From positions 6,462 through 70,461 of the forward strand of contig CAZNMY010000022.1 of NCBI GenBank assembly GCA_964574325.1: DNA of 64,000 nt, written 5' to 3'. The notes under the pieces are model-generated. The model was not told the origin of the DNA. It saw only the letters and a program-made list of their open reading frames with translations, and ran no database searches. Of the stretch, positions 43,568 to 52,383 are shown piece after piece. Source of the DNA: CAMDPA01 sp964574325. GTDB taxonomy: Bacteria; Pseudomonadota; Alphaproteobacteria; Rhizobiales; Hyphomicrobiaceae. Made by a program: the position numbers and the translations under genes. Each line of letters opens with the position of its first letter. Position 1 is the first letter of the stretch.

Positions 43568-44698
43568 TCAGGCCTCCCTGCTCTCGAAGTCGATCCGGGG
43601 ATCGACGAGGGTGTAGGTGAAGTCCGTCAGCAGATGCACGAGGAGGCCGACCAGGGAGAAGATGTAGAGCGTTGCGAAAACCACGGGGTAGTCGCGGTTG
43701 ATGATCGATTCGAAGCCGAGAAGCCCCAGGCCGTCGAGGGAGAAGATCGTTTCGATGAGCAGGGAACTGCCGAGAAAAGCGCCGACGAATGCGCCGGGGA
43801 AGCCGGCGATCACCAGCAGCATCGCGTTGCGGAAGACGTGGCCGTAGAGAACCTTGCCTTCGCTGAGACCCTTGGCGCGCGCGGTCAGGACGTACTGCTT
43901 GCGGATCTCATCCAGAAACGAGTTCTTCGTGAGGAAGGTCATCGTCGTGAAAGAGGCCAGCGCCATCGATGTCAGCGGCAGTACGAGATGCCAGAAGTAA
44001 TCGGCCACGCAGGGTATGCTCGTCGCGCAGCCCATGAACGACAGCCCGCTGTAGGCTTCCGAATGCAGGCCACGCGATGGGAACCACTGGACGAACGAGC
44101 CGCCGGCGAACAAGACGAGCAGCATGACCGCGACGAGGAAGCCCGGGATCGCGTAGCCGATGACCAGGAAGCCGCTCGTCCAGACGTCGAAGTCCTCGCC
44201 GTCTTTCACGGCCTTGCGGATGCCGAGCGGGATCGAGATCAGGTAGGTGATCAGCGTCATCCAGAGGCCCAGAGAGATCGAGACCGGCAGCTTCTCCTGG
44301 ATCAGGCTGAGCACGCTGACATCGCGGAAGTAGCTCTTGCCGAAGTCGAACATCAGGTAGTTCTTCATCATCAGCAGGAAGCGCTCGTGCGCGGGCTTGT
44401 CGAAGCCGAACTGCTTTTCGAGCTGGCGGATGAACTCGGGATCGAGGCCCTGCGCGCCGCGATAGGACGAGGAGCCCGCGTCCTGGCTCGCTTGCGAAGC
44501 GTTGGGCTGCTGGCCGGCGATGTCCACGCCGCCGCCGCCGATGCGCGACGTCGCGGCGACGTCGGTGCCGGTGAGCTGTGCGATGACGCGCTCGACGGGG
44601 CCGCCGGGCGCGAACTGGATGATCGTGAAGCTGATCAGCATGATGCCGAGCAGCGTTGGAATCATCAGAAGAAGTCGCTTTACGAGATAGGCGGCCAT
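43568..44698 (-). CDS. yejB: Peptide ABC transporter permease
   Basis: A 376-residue DppB-type permease. The N-terminal helix is followed by QFAPGGPVERVIAQLTG, then LDPEFIRQLEKQFGFDKP. The C-terminal core has SFLDEIRKQYVLTARAKGLSEGKVLYGHVFRNAM (the EAA loop, ~255-290) and ends LVDPRIDFESREA. It pairs with YejE. It lies 52 bp downstream of the first yejA stop. Confidence 0.93.
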   Translation of the reverse strand: MAAYLVKRLLLMIPTLLGIMLISFTIIQFAPGGPVERVIAQLTGTDVAATSRIGGGGVDIAGQQPNASQASQDAGSSSYRGAQGLDPEFIRQLEKQFGFDKPAHERFLLMMKNYLMFDFGKSYFRDVSVLSLIQEKLPVSISLGLWMTLITYLISIPLGIRKAVKDGEDFDVWTSGFLVIGYAIPGFLVAVMLLVLFAGGSFVQWFPSRGLHSEAYSGLSFMGCATSIPCVADYFWHLVLPLTSMALASFTTMTFLTKNSFLDEIRKQYVLTARAKGLSEGKVLYGHVFRNAMLLVIAGFPGAFVGAFLGSSLLIETIFSLDGLGLLGFESIINRDYPVVFATLYIFSLVGLLVHLLTDFTYTLVDPRIDFESREA

Positions 44699-44750
44699 TC
44701 CTCTTGCCTTCGCTCACTGGAACCGGCTGGGGGACACCCTGCCTGTTCGA

Positions 44751-46694
44751 CTATTTTCCCGTGACGGTTCTGGGGACTGCCGGCGCGGTGTTGCCGCCGC
44801 CTGCCAGTTTCGCAGCTTTGTTCGAGTCGTACCACCAGGTATCCAGCACGCCGCGGTCGTAGCGGGGTTTCACGGCGGGACGCCCGAAGCGATCCCACAC
44901 GGCGATGTTGTGGGACGCCTTGAACCATTGGGGCACCCAGTAGTGGACGGCGCGCAGCACGCGGTCGAGGGCGCGAGCGGCGGTCGTCAACTCGTCGCGG
45001 GTGCGGGCCTCCTGGATCTTGCCGATCAGAGCGTCCACCACGGGGTCGGCGATGCCGGAAAGGTTGAAGCTGCCCTCGGTTCCGGCGGCACGGCTCGAGA
45101 AATAGTTGCCGAGTTCGGAACCGGGCGTCAGTCGCATGACGTAGCGCTGCGTGACGATGTCGAAATCGAAGGTCTTCATGCGGCGCTGATACTGTGCCGG
45201 ATCGATGCGGCGGACGCTCGCGCGGATGCCGAGCAGGCGGAGCGTCTGCGCGTAGGGGGTGACGATGCGTTCCGAGGTGGCTTCGACCACGAGGAACTCG
45301 ATCTCCAGAGGCTCGCCGCGCGCGTTGCGCATGATCTGCTCGGTGCGGCGGCGACCCAGGCCGATCGTGCGGCCGAGACTGCAGAGGACGCCGCAGGCGC
45401 CTTCCTCGACCGTTTCGGTGCGGATCGTCCAACCGGCCGATGCGAGCACTCTGACGGCTTCGCGCAGGTTCCTGCGATCGGCGCCGGAGCCATCCGACAC
45501 GGGCGGCGAGTAGGGCTCGCCGGTGAGGACTTCGGGGTGGAGCTTATCGCGGAAGGGTTCGAGTAGGGCCAGTTCCGCCGGCGAGGGGGGACCGGTGGCC
45601 TTCATAGGCGAGTTCTCGAAGTAGCTCGCGGTGCGCTGGTAGAGGCCGTAGAACAGGTTGGCGTTCATCCACTGGTAGTCGAAGGCGAGATCGAGCGCGC
45701 GGCGAACGCGCGGATCGGCGAACTTCGGCCGGCGCGTGTTGACGAAGAAGCCCTGAGCGCCGGAAGGGTTCGCATCGGGCAGCGTGAGGCGCCGGATGCG
45801 GCCGTCGCGGACCTGGGGCACGTCATAGGCGGTCGCCCAATCGCGTGCCGTGTACTCTTCGCGGAAGTCGTATTCGCCGGCTTTCAGGCCTTCTAGCTGG
45901 GCGGTGCGGTCGCGGTAGTATTCGAAGCGGATGGTGTCGAAGTTGAAGCGGCCCTTGTTCACCGGCAGGTCTCTGCCCCACCAGTCGGGGCGGCGCGTGA
46001 AGCTCACGGATGCGCCGTGCCGGAAGTCGGTCAGCGCGTAAGGACCGGAGCCGACCGGCGGCTGCAGCGAGGTCTCCTCGAAGGCGACGCGGGTGTAGTA
46101 GGTCTTCGAGAGCACGGGCAGGCCGGCGACGACGAGGGGCAGGTCGCGGATCTGGGCGCCTTGGAACTCGTATTTCACGCGATGGGGGCCGAGTGCCGTC
46201 ACCTTCGTCACGTCGCGGAGGCGGGTGCGGAAATTCGGGTGGCCCTTCTCCTTCAGGGTCAGGAAGCTGAAGACCACGTCGTCGGCCGTGACGGGGGAGT
46301 TGTCGGAGAAGCGGGCCGCGGGGCGCATGTCGAAGGTGACGGAGAGGCGGTCGGGGGCGATATCAGCGGCGTGGGCGATCGAGCCATACATCGCGTCGGG
46401 CTCGTCGGTGGCGCGCACCATGAGGCTTTCGAACACGAGATCGGCGACGCCCTGGGCTGCTTCGCCCTTGAGGATGAAGGGGTTGAAGTTGTCGAACGTG
46501 AGCGCGCCGCCGACGAGCGCCATCCTGCCACCCTTGGGGGCGGCGGGATCGGCGTATTCGAAATGCCTGAAGCCGGCGGGGTATTTCAGTTCGCCGAAGG
46601 CGGAGATGCCGTGGCGGGGCTCGGCCCATGCCGGAGCCACTGCCGCGATAACGAGCAGCGCTGCCGAAATCAGGGTGGCTGCCGACGTTCGCAT
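44751..46694 (-). CDS. yejA: Oligopeptide-binding protein, YejA family (second copy)
   Basis: A 647-residue periplasmic binding protein. A signal peptide (SAALLVIAAVAPAWAEPRHG) is followed by HGISAFGELKYPAGFRHFEYADPAAPKGG, a hallmark of YejA. Middle blocks include GPYALTDFRHGASVSFTRRPDWW and VRRALDLAFDYQWMNANLFYG. It delivers peptides to YejBE-F. A paralogue (46726-48615) lies 31 bp upstream; the two share the same architecture but differ in much of their sequence, so they may bind different peptides. Confidence 0.92.
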   Translation of the reverse strand: MRTSAATLISAALLVIAAVAPAWAEPRHGISAFGELKYPAGFRHFEYADPAAPKGGRMALVGGALTFDNFNPFILKGEAAQGVADLVFESLMVRATDEPDAMYGSIAHAADIAPDRLSVTFDMRPAARFSDNSPVTADDVVFSFLTLKEKGHPNFRTRLRDVTKVTALGPHRVKYEFQGAQIRDLPLVVAGLPVLSKTYYTRVAFEETSLQPPVGSGPYALTDFRHGASVSFTRRPDWWGRDLPVNKGRFNFDTIRFEYYRDRTAQLEGLKAGEYDFREEYTARDWATAYDVPQVRDGRIRRLTLPDANPSGAQGFFVNTRRPKFADPRVRRALDLAFDYQWMNANLFYGLYQRTASYFENSPMKATGPPSPAELALLEPFRDKLHPEVLTGEPYSPPVSDGSGADRRNLREAVRVLASAGWTIRTETVEEGACGVLCSLGRTIGLGRRRTEQIMRNARGEPLEIEFLVVEATSERIVTPYAQTLRLLGIRASVRRIDPAQYQRRMKTFDFDIVTQRYVMRLTPGSELGNYFSSRAAGTEGSFNLSGIADPVVDALIGKIQEARTRDELTTAARALDRVLRAVHYWVPQWFKASHNIAVWDRFGRPAVKPRYDRGVLDTWWYDSNKAAKLAGGGNTAPAVPRTVTGK

Positions 46695-46725
46695 CGACTG
46701 TCAGGTGCTCCCGGCGACGGCCGCT

Positions 46726-48615
46726 CTATTGTGCGCGCTTCGCCGCGAGCGCGGCGGCTCGAGCTTCGTCCCACCACCAGACGCGATCGAACGACGGGCT
46801 CAACGACGGCATCTTTTCGGGCCGGGAGAACTTGTCCCAGTATGCCATCCGGTCGAACGGGTAGTTCCACTGCGCGACGACGTAGTTGTTCCACAGCAAC
46901 AGCCTGTCGAGCGCGCGAACGGATGCGTTCAGCTCGTCCCGGCTCTTGGCGAAGACGACCTTCTCGACCAGGAAATCGACGGCTTTGTTCTTGACGCCCA
47001 TGATGTTCATGCTGCCTTCGCGGTCGGCAAATTCGCTCGACCAATAGAGCCGCTGCTCGTTGCCGGGAGCCGACTGCTGGGGAATGACGTGCACGATGAG
47101 GTCGTAGTCGAACGAGCGGATCCGCGCCTGATACTGCGCGGGGTCGACGACACGCAAACTCGTCTCCACGCCGAGCTTTCGGAGGTCGGCGCTGTAGTTC
47201 TGGGTGTGACGCTCGAATGCCGGTGAGTTGAGCAGGATCTCGATCTTGAGCGGCTGGCCCGCGGCGTTGCGCAATTGCCTGCCGACAATCTTGTAGCCGG
47301 CGGCCTCGAGCAGCTTGGCTGCTTCGGCCAAATTCTTGCGGTGGGCTGTCGGGGACCCGCCGACGGGCTGCTTGAACTCGCGGGTGAAGGTACTCTCGGG
47401 TACGCCATCGGGCGCGAGCTTTTTCGCTTCGTCGAGAAGCTGAAGCTCACGGCCTTGCGGCAAACCGGTCGCCTTGCGCTCCGAATTGTCGAAGTAGCTG
47501 TTGGTTCGGATGTAAGACGAATAGAGCAACTGCTCGTTCATCTCCTCGAAATTAAATGCGAGGTTGAGGGCTTCACGGACACGCCGGTCCTGGAACTGAG
47601 GGCGGCGCAGGTTCAGCGCGAAGGCCTGCATCGGCGTCGGGCGCTTGTTGGTGAGGCGGTCGAGCTTGACGAGCCCTCGCTTTACGGCGGGAAAGCCGTA
47701 TTCGGTCGCCCAGGCTTTCGCGGTGTTCTCGGGCCAATAGTCGATGCCGCCGGCCTTGAAGCTCTCGAACGCGGCAGTGCGCTCGCGGAAATAATCGATC
47801 CGGAAGGTGTCGAAGTTCCACTGGCCGCGATTGACAGGCAAGTCCCTGGCCCACCAGTCCGGCACGCGCTCGTACACCATCGAGCGGCCGCGATCGATTT
47901 CCTTTATTCGATAAGGTCCTGATGTAACAGGTATCTCCAGGGTCGTCTTCGACAGGTCTCGGCTTTCCCAGTAGTGCTTCGGGAGCACCGGAAGACCTGC
48001 GACCTGGTAGGGGAGCTTGCTATTGCCGGGGCCGGCGAAGTGGAACTTGACCTCGTGGGGGCCGGTCTTCTCGCCGCGCGTGACGTCCTTGTAGAACTGG
48101 GCGTAGCGGATGTTGGCCTTTTTGAGCGCCTCGAGGGTGAAGATGATGTCCTCGGGCGTGATCGGCTTGCCGTCGTGGAAGCGGGCTTCCTTGCGCAGGC
48201 CGAAAGTCACGGATGAAAAGTCGTCCGGGTACGACGCCCATTCCGCGACGAGGCCGTACATCACGTTGAGTTCGTCGGCGCTCGTGATCATCAGGCTGTC
48301 GTAGGTGCTGTCGAGCTCGGCGGCCGGCACGCCGGACAGCGTGTAGGGGTTCAAGCTGTCGAAGGAGCCTTCGGCCCACAGCCTGATGTTGCCGCCCTTG
48401 GGGGCGTTGGGGTTCACCCAGTCGAAGTGCTTGAAGTCGGCTTTGTAGGCGGGCCCGCCGATCAGGGCGATCGCGTGGCGCTTCTGCGCTTGATGCTGCT
48501 CGGGCTTCTGCTGGGCAGTTGCGTCCTGCGCAACGAGCTGAATTGCCAACGAGAATGTAGCTGCCACACCCAGCGCGGACCTGAGGCTGGTCCGGATCGA
48601 CACAGGAATGGGCAT
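46726..48615 (-). CDS. yejA: Oligopeptide-binding protein, YejA family (first copy)
   Basis: A 629-residue periplasmic binding protein with a signal peptide ending near DATAQQ. KHFDWVNPNAPKGGNIRLW, VPDWWARDLPVNRGQWNFDTFRIDYFRERTAAFE and VREALNLAFNFEEMNEQLLY match YejA. It is the first gene of the yej operon (yejA, yejA, yejB, yejE, antitoxin, PIN toxin, yejF). In Sinorhizobium and Brucella YejABEF affects the response to antimicrobial peptides, which suggests a similar role here. Confidence 0.92.
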   Translation of the reverse strand: MPIPVSIRTSLRSALGVAATFSLAIQLVAQDATAQQKPEQHQAQKRHAIALIGGPAYKADFKHFDWVNPNAPKGGNIRLWAEGSFDSLNPYTLSGVPAAELDSTYDSLMITSADELNVMYGLVAEWASYPDDFSSVTFGLRKEARFHDGKPITPEDIIFTLEALKKANIRYAQFYKDVTRGEKTGPHEVKFHFAGPGNSKLPYQVAGLPVLPKHYWESRDLSKTTLEIPVTSGPYRIKEIDRGRSMVYERVPDWWARDLPVNRGQWNFDTFRIDYFRERTAAFESFKAGGIDYWPENTAKAWATEYGFPAVKRGLVKLDRLTNKRPTPMQAFALNLRRPQFQDRRVREALNLAFNFEEMNEQLLYSSYIRTNSYFDNSERKATGLPQGRELQLLDEAKKLAPDGVPESTFTREFKQPVGGSPTAHRKNLAEAAKLLEAAGYKIVGRQLRNAAGQPLKIEILLNSPAFERHTQNYSADLRKLGVETSLRVVDPAQYQARIRSFDYDLIVHVIPQQSAPGNEQRLYWSSEFADREGSMNIMGVKNKAVDFLVEKVVFAKSRDELNASVRALDRLLLWNNYVVAQWNYPFDRMAYWDKFSRPEKMPSLSPSFDRVWWWDEARAAALAAKRAQ

Positions 48616-48711
48616 CGGTTCGGCTACTCCTCGAGGGGACCATTTTCAGGGGAGATAAGAAGGCGGAGCTTGATCTGCAGCAGGGCGGGCCATTTTCGGT
48701 AGCGCTTTTTA

Positions 48712-48745
48712 CAGCAAAAGACCCCGCCCACAAAGTGGCGGGGTC
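48712..48745 (-). terminator. Rho-independent terminator after the cytochrome c gene
   Basis: On the minus strand GACCCCGCC (48745-48737) pairs perfectly with GGCGGGGTC (48728-48720) around an 8-base loop, followed by TTTT. It lies about 75 bp past the cytochrome c stop, between that gene and the yej operon start. Confidence 0.8.
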
Positions 48746-48821
48746 GAATGTCAATTCAGACTTCGCTGAAAAACGCGAGGCAGAGGGTTCCATCGAGCTG
48801 GAACTTCGCCAGGTCGGGTTC

Positions 48822-49385
48822 TCAGTTCGGCAGGGGCTGCGGTGAATCCGACAGCGTGCGCAGGTAGACCAGGAGATCAGCGAGGTCGGCGTTGTTCTTC
48901 ACGCCGGCGAACGCCATCTGGTTGCCGGGAATGGCACCGCGCGGGTCGTGGAGATATGCAGCCATCTTTTCGAAGGTCCACGAACCCTTGGCACCCTTGA
49001 GGGCGTTCGAGTAGCGCGGGAAACCGGCGTTGGAGGCGACGTCGCGGCCCATGACACCATAGAGATTGGGTCCGACGAGCGCCTTGCCGTCCTTGTCGAC
49101 GGTGTGGCAGGCGCGGCACGGTGCGAATGCGGCCCGGCCGTTCTCGGCGCTGGCCGTCTTCAACATCGGCGCGATGTCGGAGAACTTGAATGCGGCGGGT
49201 GCGGCTGCAGCAGTCGTGGTCGCTGCGCCAGTGGTGACCGGCAGGGCATAGCCCGGCTTGGCCTTGTGGTTCGCGTCGCCGTGGCCACCGCCGCCGACGA
49301 TCCCACTCAGCGTGCCGGAGCCGAATGCGACCAGCAGTGCAGCCAGAACCGCGCCTGCGATCTTATTGAAAAACCAGCTGTCCAT
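48822..49385 (-). CDS. Membrane-anchored c-type cytochrome
   Basis: A 187-residue cytochrome. One N-terminal helix (residues ~8-32, KIAGAVLAALLVAFGSGTLSG) is probably uncleaved, followed by an Ala/Thr-rich linker and one haem domain. Haem binding is by CRACH (~98-102), with the Met ligand in GNQMAF (~160). The type matches the CycM/c552 electron carriers that link the bc1 complex to terminal oxidases in rhizobia. ATG at 49385 was chosen; the longer frame from 49634 has no ribosome site. A terminator follows at 48712-48745. It is divergent from kdsB, a gene order often kept in Hyphomicrobiales. Confidence 0.92.
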   Translation of the reverse strand: MDSWFFNKIAGAVLAALLVAFGSGTLSGIVGGGGHGDANHKAKPGYALPVTTGAATTTAAAAPAAFKFSDIAPMLKTASAENGRAAFAPCRACHTVDKDGKALVGPNLYGVMGRDVASNAGFPRYSNALKGAKGSWTFEKMAAYLHDPRGAIPGNQMAFAGVKNNADLADLLVYLRTLSDSPQPLPN

Positions 49386-49709
49386 GCCCCCGTTAACCTC
49401 CAGCGATGAGCCGACCGCACAGTCGATACCAGCAGTACCCGTTGCCAGATCTATTGCCAGCGGTGTTTTCGTGCAGTCTATGACAGGTCGTGGCCGCGCC
49501 GGACCGCCGCGCGGGCACAATGCACACCCGACAGGCTGACCCGTCAGGCAGACCGGCCCCGTGTCTTCCCCTTGCCACTCTCCGCGAGCGTGTTCTAGTG
49601 GCTGATGCCGAGACCAATTGTCACTTGGGGGCAACGCACGGTGGCTTATGCTGCCGATGCGATACCGGTCAAGCTCGTCGCCGACATCTCATCAACCTGG
49701 ATCAAGTGA
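49386..49709. promoter_or_regulatory. Divergent intergenic region between the cytochrome c gene and kdsB
   Basis: These 324 bp contain no supported gene. For kdsB a weak promoter is possible: TTGGGG at 49625-49630 and TATGCT at 49647-49652 with 16 bp between. Nothing convincing was found for the cytochrome gene. Confidence 0.3.
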
Positions 49710-50573
49710 ATGCCTCGCGCGATCGTTCTCGTTCCGGCTCGGCTGAAGGCTACGCGGCTGCCGGACAAGCCTTTGGCCGATATCCACGGCGAGCCGATGA
49801 TCGTGCACGTCTGGCGGCGCGCCATGGAGGCCGATGTGGGGCGCGTGGTGGTCGCGACCGATACCCAGGCCATCGCCGAAGTCGTGAGAAAGGCGGGCGG
49901 GGAGGCGGTGATGACCCGGGCCGATCATCCCTCTGGGTCGGACCGGATTTTCGAGGCGCTGCGCAAGGTCGATCCCGATCGCAAGGCGGATCTGGTCGTC
50001 AACCTGCAGGGCGATCTGCCGACGCTCGATCCGCGGCTGGTGCGCGATTGCCTGGCACCACTCGCCAAGCGTGACGTGGACATCGCGACGCTGGCCGCCG
50101 AGATCAGGATCGAGCACGAGCGGACGGAGCCGAGCGTGGTCAAGGTCGTCGGAACTCCGACCGCGTCGCCGGGCACGTTGCGCGCGCTTTATTTCACGCG
50201 TTGCAGCGCGCCTTACGGCGACGGTCCGCTCCATCACCACATCGGGATCTATGCCTACCGGCGGGCCGCGCTGGAAAGGTTCGTCAAGCTGCCGCCGTCG
50301 CCCTTGGAATTGCGGGAGAAGCTCGAGCAGTTGAGGGCGCTGGAAGCGGGGATGCGGATCGACGTTCGCATCGTCGAAACGGTTCCGCTGGGGGTGGACA
50401 CGCCCGCAGATCTCGAGCGGGCTCGCAAGCTGCTCGATCCCCGAGGCAGACCCTCCCTTTCCGCGAAGAAAGCGATCGCCGAAAACAGACCCGTCACCGG
50501 GAAATCCGGTGCGGTTCGCAAGCTCGCTGCCGGCCGGCGGGCACAACCAACGAGAAAGAAGTCGATCACGTGA
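49710..50573 (+). CDS. kdsB: 3-deoxy-manno-octulosonate cytidylyltransferase
   Basis: A 287-residue enzyme that activates Kdo with CTP for lipopolysaccharide assembly. VLVPARLKATRLPDKPL (residues ~7-23) binds CTP; HPSGSDRIFEAL, VVNLQGDLP (normally QGDEP) and GIYAYRR are family blocks. Residues after ~245 form a basic tail (RKLAAGRRAQPTRKK) absent from most KdsB proteins, whose usual length is about 245-250. The stop overlaps the prephenate dehydratase start in GTGA, so the two are co-translated. A Glu to Leu change in QGDLP is notable but occurs next to conserved residues, not in the CTP loop. Confidence 0.93.
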   Translation: MPRAIVLVPARLKATRLPDKPLADIHGEPMIVHVWRRAMEADVGRVVVATDTQAIAEVVRKAGGEAVMTRADHPSGSDRIFEALRKVDPDRKADLVVNLQGDLPTLDPRLVRDCLAPLAKRDVDIATLAAEIRIEHERTEPSVVKVVGTPTASPGTLRALYFTRCSAPYGDGPLHHHIGIYAYRRAALERFVKLPPSPLELREKLEQLRALEAGMRIDVRIVETVPLGVDTPADLERARKLLDPRGRPSLSAKKAIAENRPVTGKSGAVRKLAAGRRAQPTRKKSIT

Positions 50574-51451
50574 CGAAATCGAAGAAGCCGACGGCACGGC
50601 CCGTGTCGAACCGCATCTCCTATCAGGGCGAGCCCGGCGCCAACTCGCATATGGCGGCGAAGGAAGCGCATCCCGATTTCGATCCGATGCCGTGCGCGAC
50701 GTTCGAGGACGCGCTGGCCGCGGTCAAATCGGGCGAGGCGCGGTACGGCATGATCCCGATCGAGAATTCGGTCGCGGGGCGGGTGGCGGACATTCATCAC
50801 CTGCTTCCCAACGCCGGACTGTACGTCGTCGGAGAGCACTTCCTGCGCGTGCGGTTTCACCTGATGGCGATCAAGGGCGCGAAGCTCGACGGGATCAAGG
50901 ATGTCTACAGTCACGTGCATGCGCTGGGCCAGTGCCGCAAGATCATCCGCAAGCACGGGCTGAAGGCGCATGTGACCGGCGATACGGCGGGCGCTGCTCG
51001 CGAAGTCTCCGAGTGGAACGATCCCAGCCGGGCCGCGCTGGCGCCGCCGCTCGCGGCCGACATCTACGGCCTCGATATTCTCGCCAAGGACGTCGAGGAC
51101 GAGGCACACAATACGACGCGGTTCGTGATCCTGGCGGCGGAGCCGGAGGATGCGGACCACGATACCGGTGATTTCGTCACCAGCTTCATCTTCCGCGTCC
51201 GGAACGTGCCGGCTGCACTCTACAAGGCGATGGGCGGGTTCGCGACCAACGGCGTCAACATGACGAAGCTCGAGTCGTATCAGCCGGAGGGAAGTTTCTC
51301 CGCATCGATGTTCTATGCCGATATCGAGGGGCATCCGTCCGAACGGCGGGTGCAGCTCGCGATGGAGGAGCTGGGGTTCTTTTCGACCGAGCTGAAAGTG
51401 CTGGGCACCTACAAGGCGAGTGCTTTCCGGCGGGAAATCGGGGAGAAGTGA
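50570..51451 (+). CDS. pheA: Prephenate dehydratase
   Basis: A 293-residue enzyme that converts prephenate to phenylpyruvate in phenylalanine synthesis. The catalytic part has ISYQGEPGANSHMAA (~17), IPIENSVAGRV (~65) and the catalytic Thr in HNTTRFVIL (~184). An ACT domain follows (~205-285) with the phenylalanine-sensing GVNMTKLESYQPEGSFSASMFYAD. GTG at 50570 overlaps the kdsB stop by four bases; the longer frame from 50201 lies inside kdsB. Feedback inhibition by phenylalanine is expected from the ACT domain. Confidence 0.94.
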   Translation: MTKSKKPTARPVSNRISYQGEPGANSHMAAKEAHPDFDPMPCATFEDALAAVKSGEARYGMIPIENSVAGRVADIHHLLPNAGLYVVGEHFLRVRFHLMAIKGAKLDGIKDVYSHVHALGQCRKIIRKHGLKAHVTGDTAGAAREVSEWNDPSRAALAPPLAADIYGLDILAKDVEDEAHNTTRFVILAAEPEDADHDTGDFVTSFIFRVRNVPAALYKAMGGFATNGVNMTKLESYQPEGSFSASMFYADIEGHPSERRVQLAMEELGFFSTELKVLGTYKASAFRREIGEK

Positions 51452-51497
51452 GGGAGTAGGGAGTAGGTCGGACAAGAAAGTCGGCGCGGGAGGAAAC

Positions 51498-52037
51498 ATG
51501 GTCGAGCTGGGCAAGGTGCGTCGCGTCGTGACGACGGTCGACGCGAGTGGCAAAGCCGTGGTGCTGTTCGATGGGCAGAACCCGAACTGCAGCGTGCGGC
51601 CGGCGCGCAAGAACGTGATGAACCTGCTTTGGGCGACAAACGGCGCGCCGGCGGACATCACGGGGAGCCAGGATCGCGGAGCAGTCGAAATCGGCACGCA
51701 GCCGCCGCCTAACGGAACGGCCTTTCGCATCATCGACTATCCGCCGACGACGCCCGAGGAGGAAGCCAGGCTCGACGTCGCTCAGCGGCAGCACGAAATC
51801 GGCAAGGACGCGCCCAAGCGCGGGTTGCCGCCGCGGCATCCGTTCATGCACCGCACGCGCTCGCTCGATTATGCGCTGATCCTGTCGGGTGAGATCACGA
51901 TGCTGCTCGACGACAGCGAGGTACGTCTGAAGGCCGGCGACGTGCTCATCCAGCAGGGCACCAATCACGCCTGGATCAATCGCGGGAAAGTGCCCTGCCG
52001 GATCGCGTTCGTGCTGGTCGATGCTGGGGAGCCTTGA
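51498..52037 (+). CDS. Single-domain cupin protein
   Basis: A 179-residue protein with one cupin domain in its second half: FMHRTRSLDYALILSGEITMLLDD, EVRLKAGDVLIQQGTNHAW and PCRIAFVLVDA. Histidines in HRTRS and NHAW could bind metal, though the HxH of classic cupins is not complete. Cytoplasmic by appearance. ATG at 51498 has an excellent GGGAGGA six bases upstream. A terminator follows at 52050-52085, so it probably ends the transcript. The substrate is unknown. Confidence 0.82.
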   Translation: MVELGKVRRVVTTVDASGKAVVLFDGQNPNCSVRPARKNVMNLLWATNGAPADITGSQDRGAVEIGTQPPPNGTAFRIIDYPPTTPEEEARLDVAQRQHEIGKDAPKRGLPPRHPFMHRTRSLDYALILSGEITMLLDDSEVRLKAGDVLIQQGTNHAWINRGKVPCRIAFVLVDAGEP

Positions 52038-52049
52038 GATCAGGCGCAC

Positions 52050-52085
52050 GAGGCCGGTTGCGGGGCGATCGGCCGGCTCTTTTTT
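52050..52085 (+). terminator. Rho-independent terminator after the cupin gene
   Basis: GAGGCCGG (52050-52057) pairs with CCGGCTC (52073-52079) with one bulged base, and TTTTTT follows at 52080-52085. It lies 12 bp after the cupin stop. Confidence 0.7.
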
Positions 52086-52127
52086 GACAACCTTCGCTCC
52101 TCCGCATTGCCCTCGAAATACATGCAC

Positions 52128-52262
52128 CGTCACGGCCGCGAAGGCGGCCGTCCACGACAGGCCGATTTCTTCTCTTCGCGCAAACTGTCAAAGCGAATGC
52201 GAGAGGCTCTATGCCGGAGGGAGACGTGGATGGCCCGCCTTCGCGGACCATGACGACGAAGA
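52128..52262. repeat. Two opposed REP-type repeats
   Basis: CCGTCACGGCCGCGAAGGCG at 52128, continuing to 52160, is close to the reverse complement of the unit GTGGATGGCCCGCCTTCGCG that starts near 52226. The second unit is nearly identical to the copy at 33618-33650. The two are about 65 bp apart and in opposite orientation, as in a BIME. Confidence 0.65.
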
Positions 52263-52383
52263 ATGGGGCGGTTTGGACTACTGCGGAGCCGACCGTTCGG
52301 GTGGGGCTATCGCAGGCTCGGCGAGTAAATCGAGTTTGGATGTGATGCAGTGGTTTGGCTGCCGCTCAACAGATGGAGACCCG

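Larger units (their letters stand above)
52038..52383. other. Intergenic region with a terminator and REP pair
   Basis: These 346 bp hold the terminator at 52050-52085 and two opposed REP units at 52128-52160 and 52224-52256. No ORF with a good start is seen apart from the upstream extension of the next gene. Confidence 0.55.
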
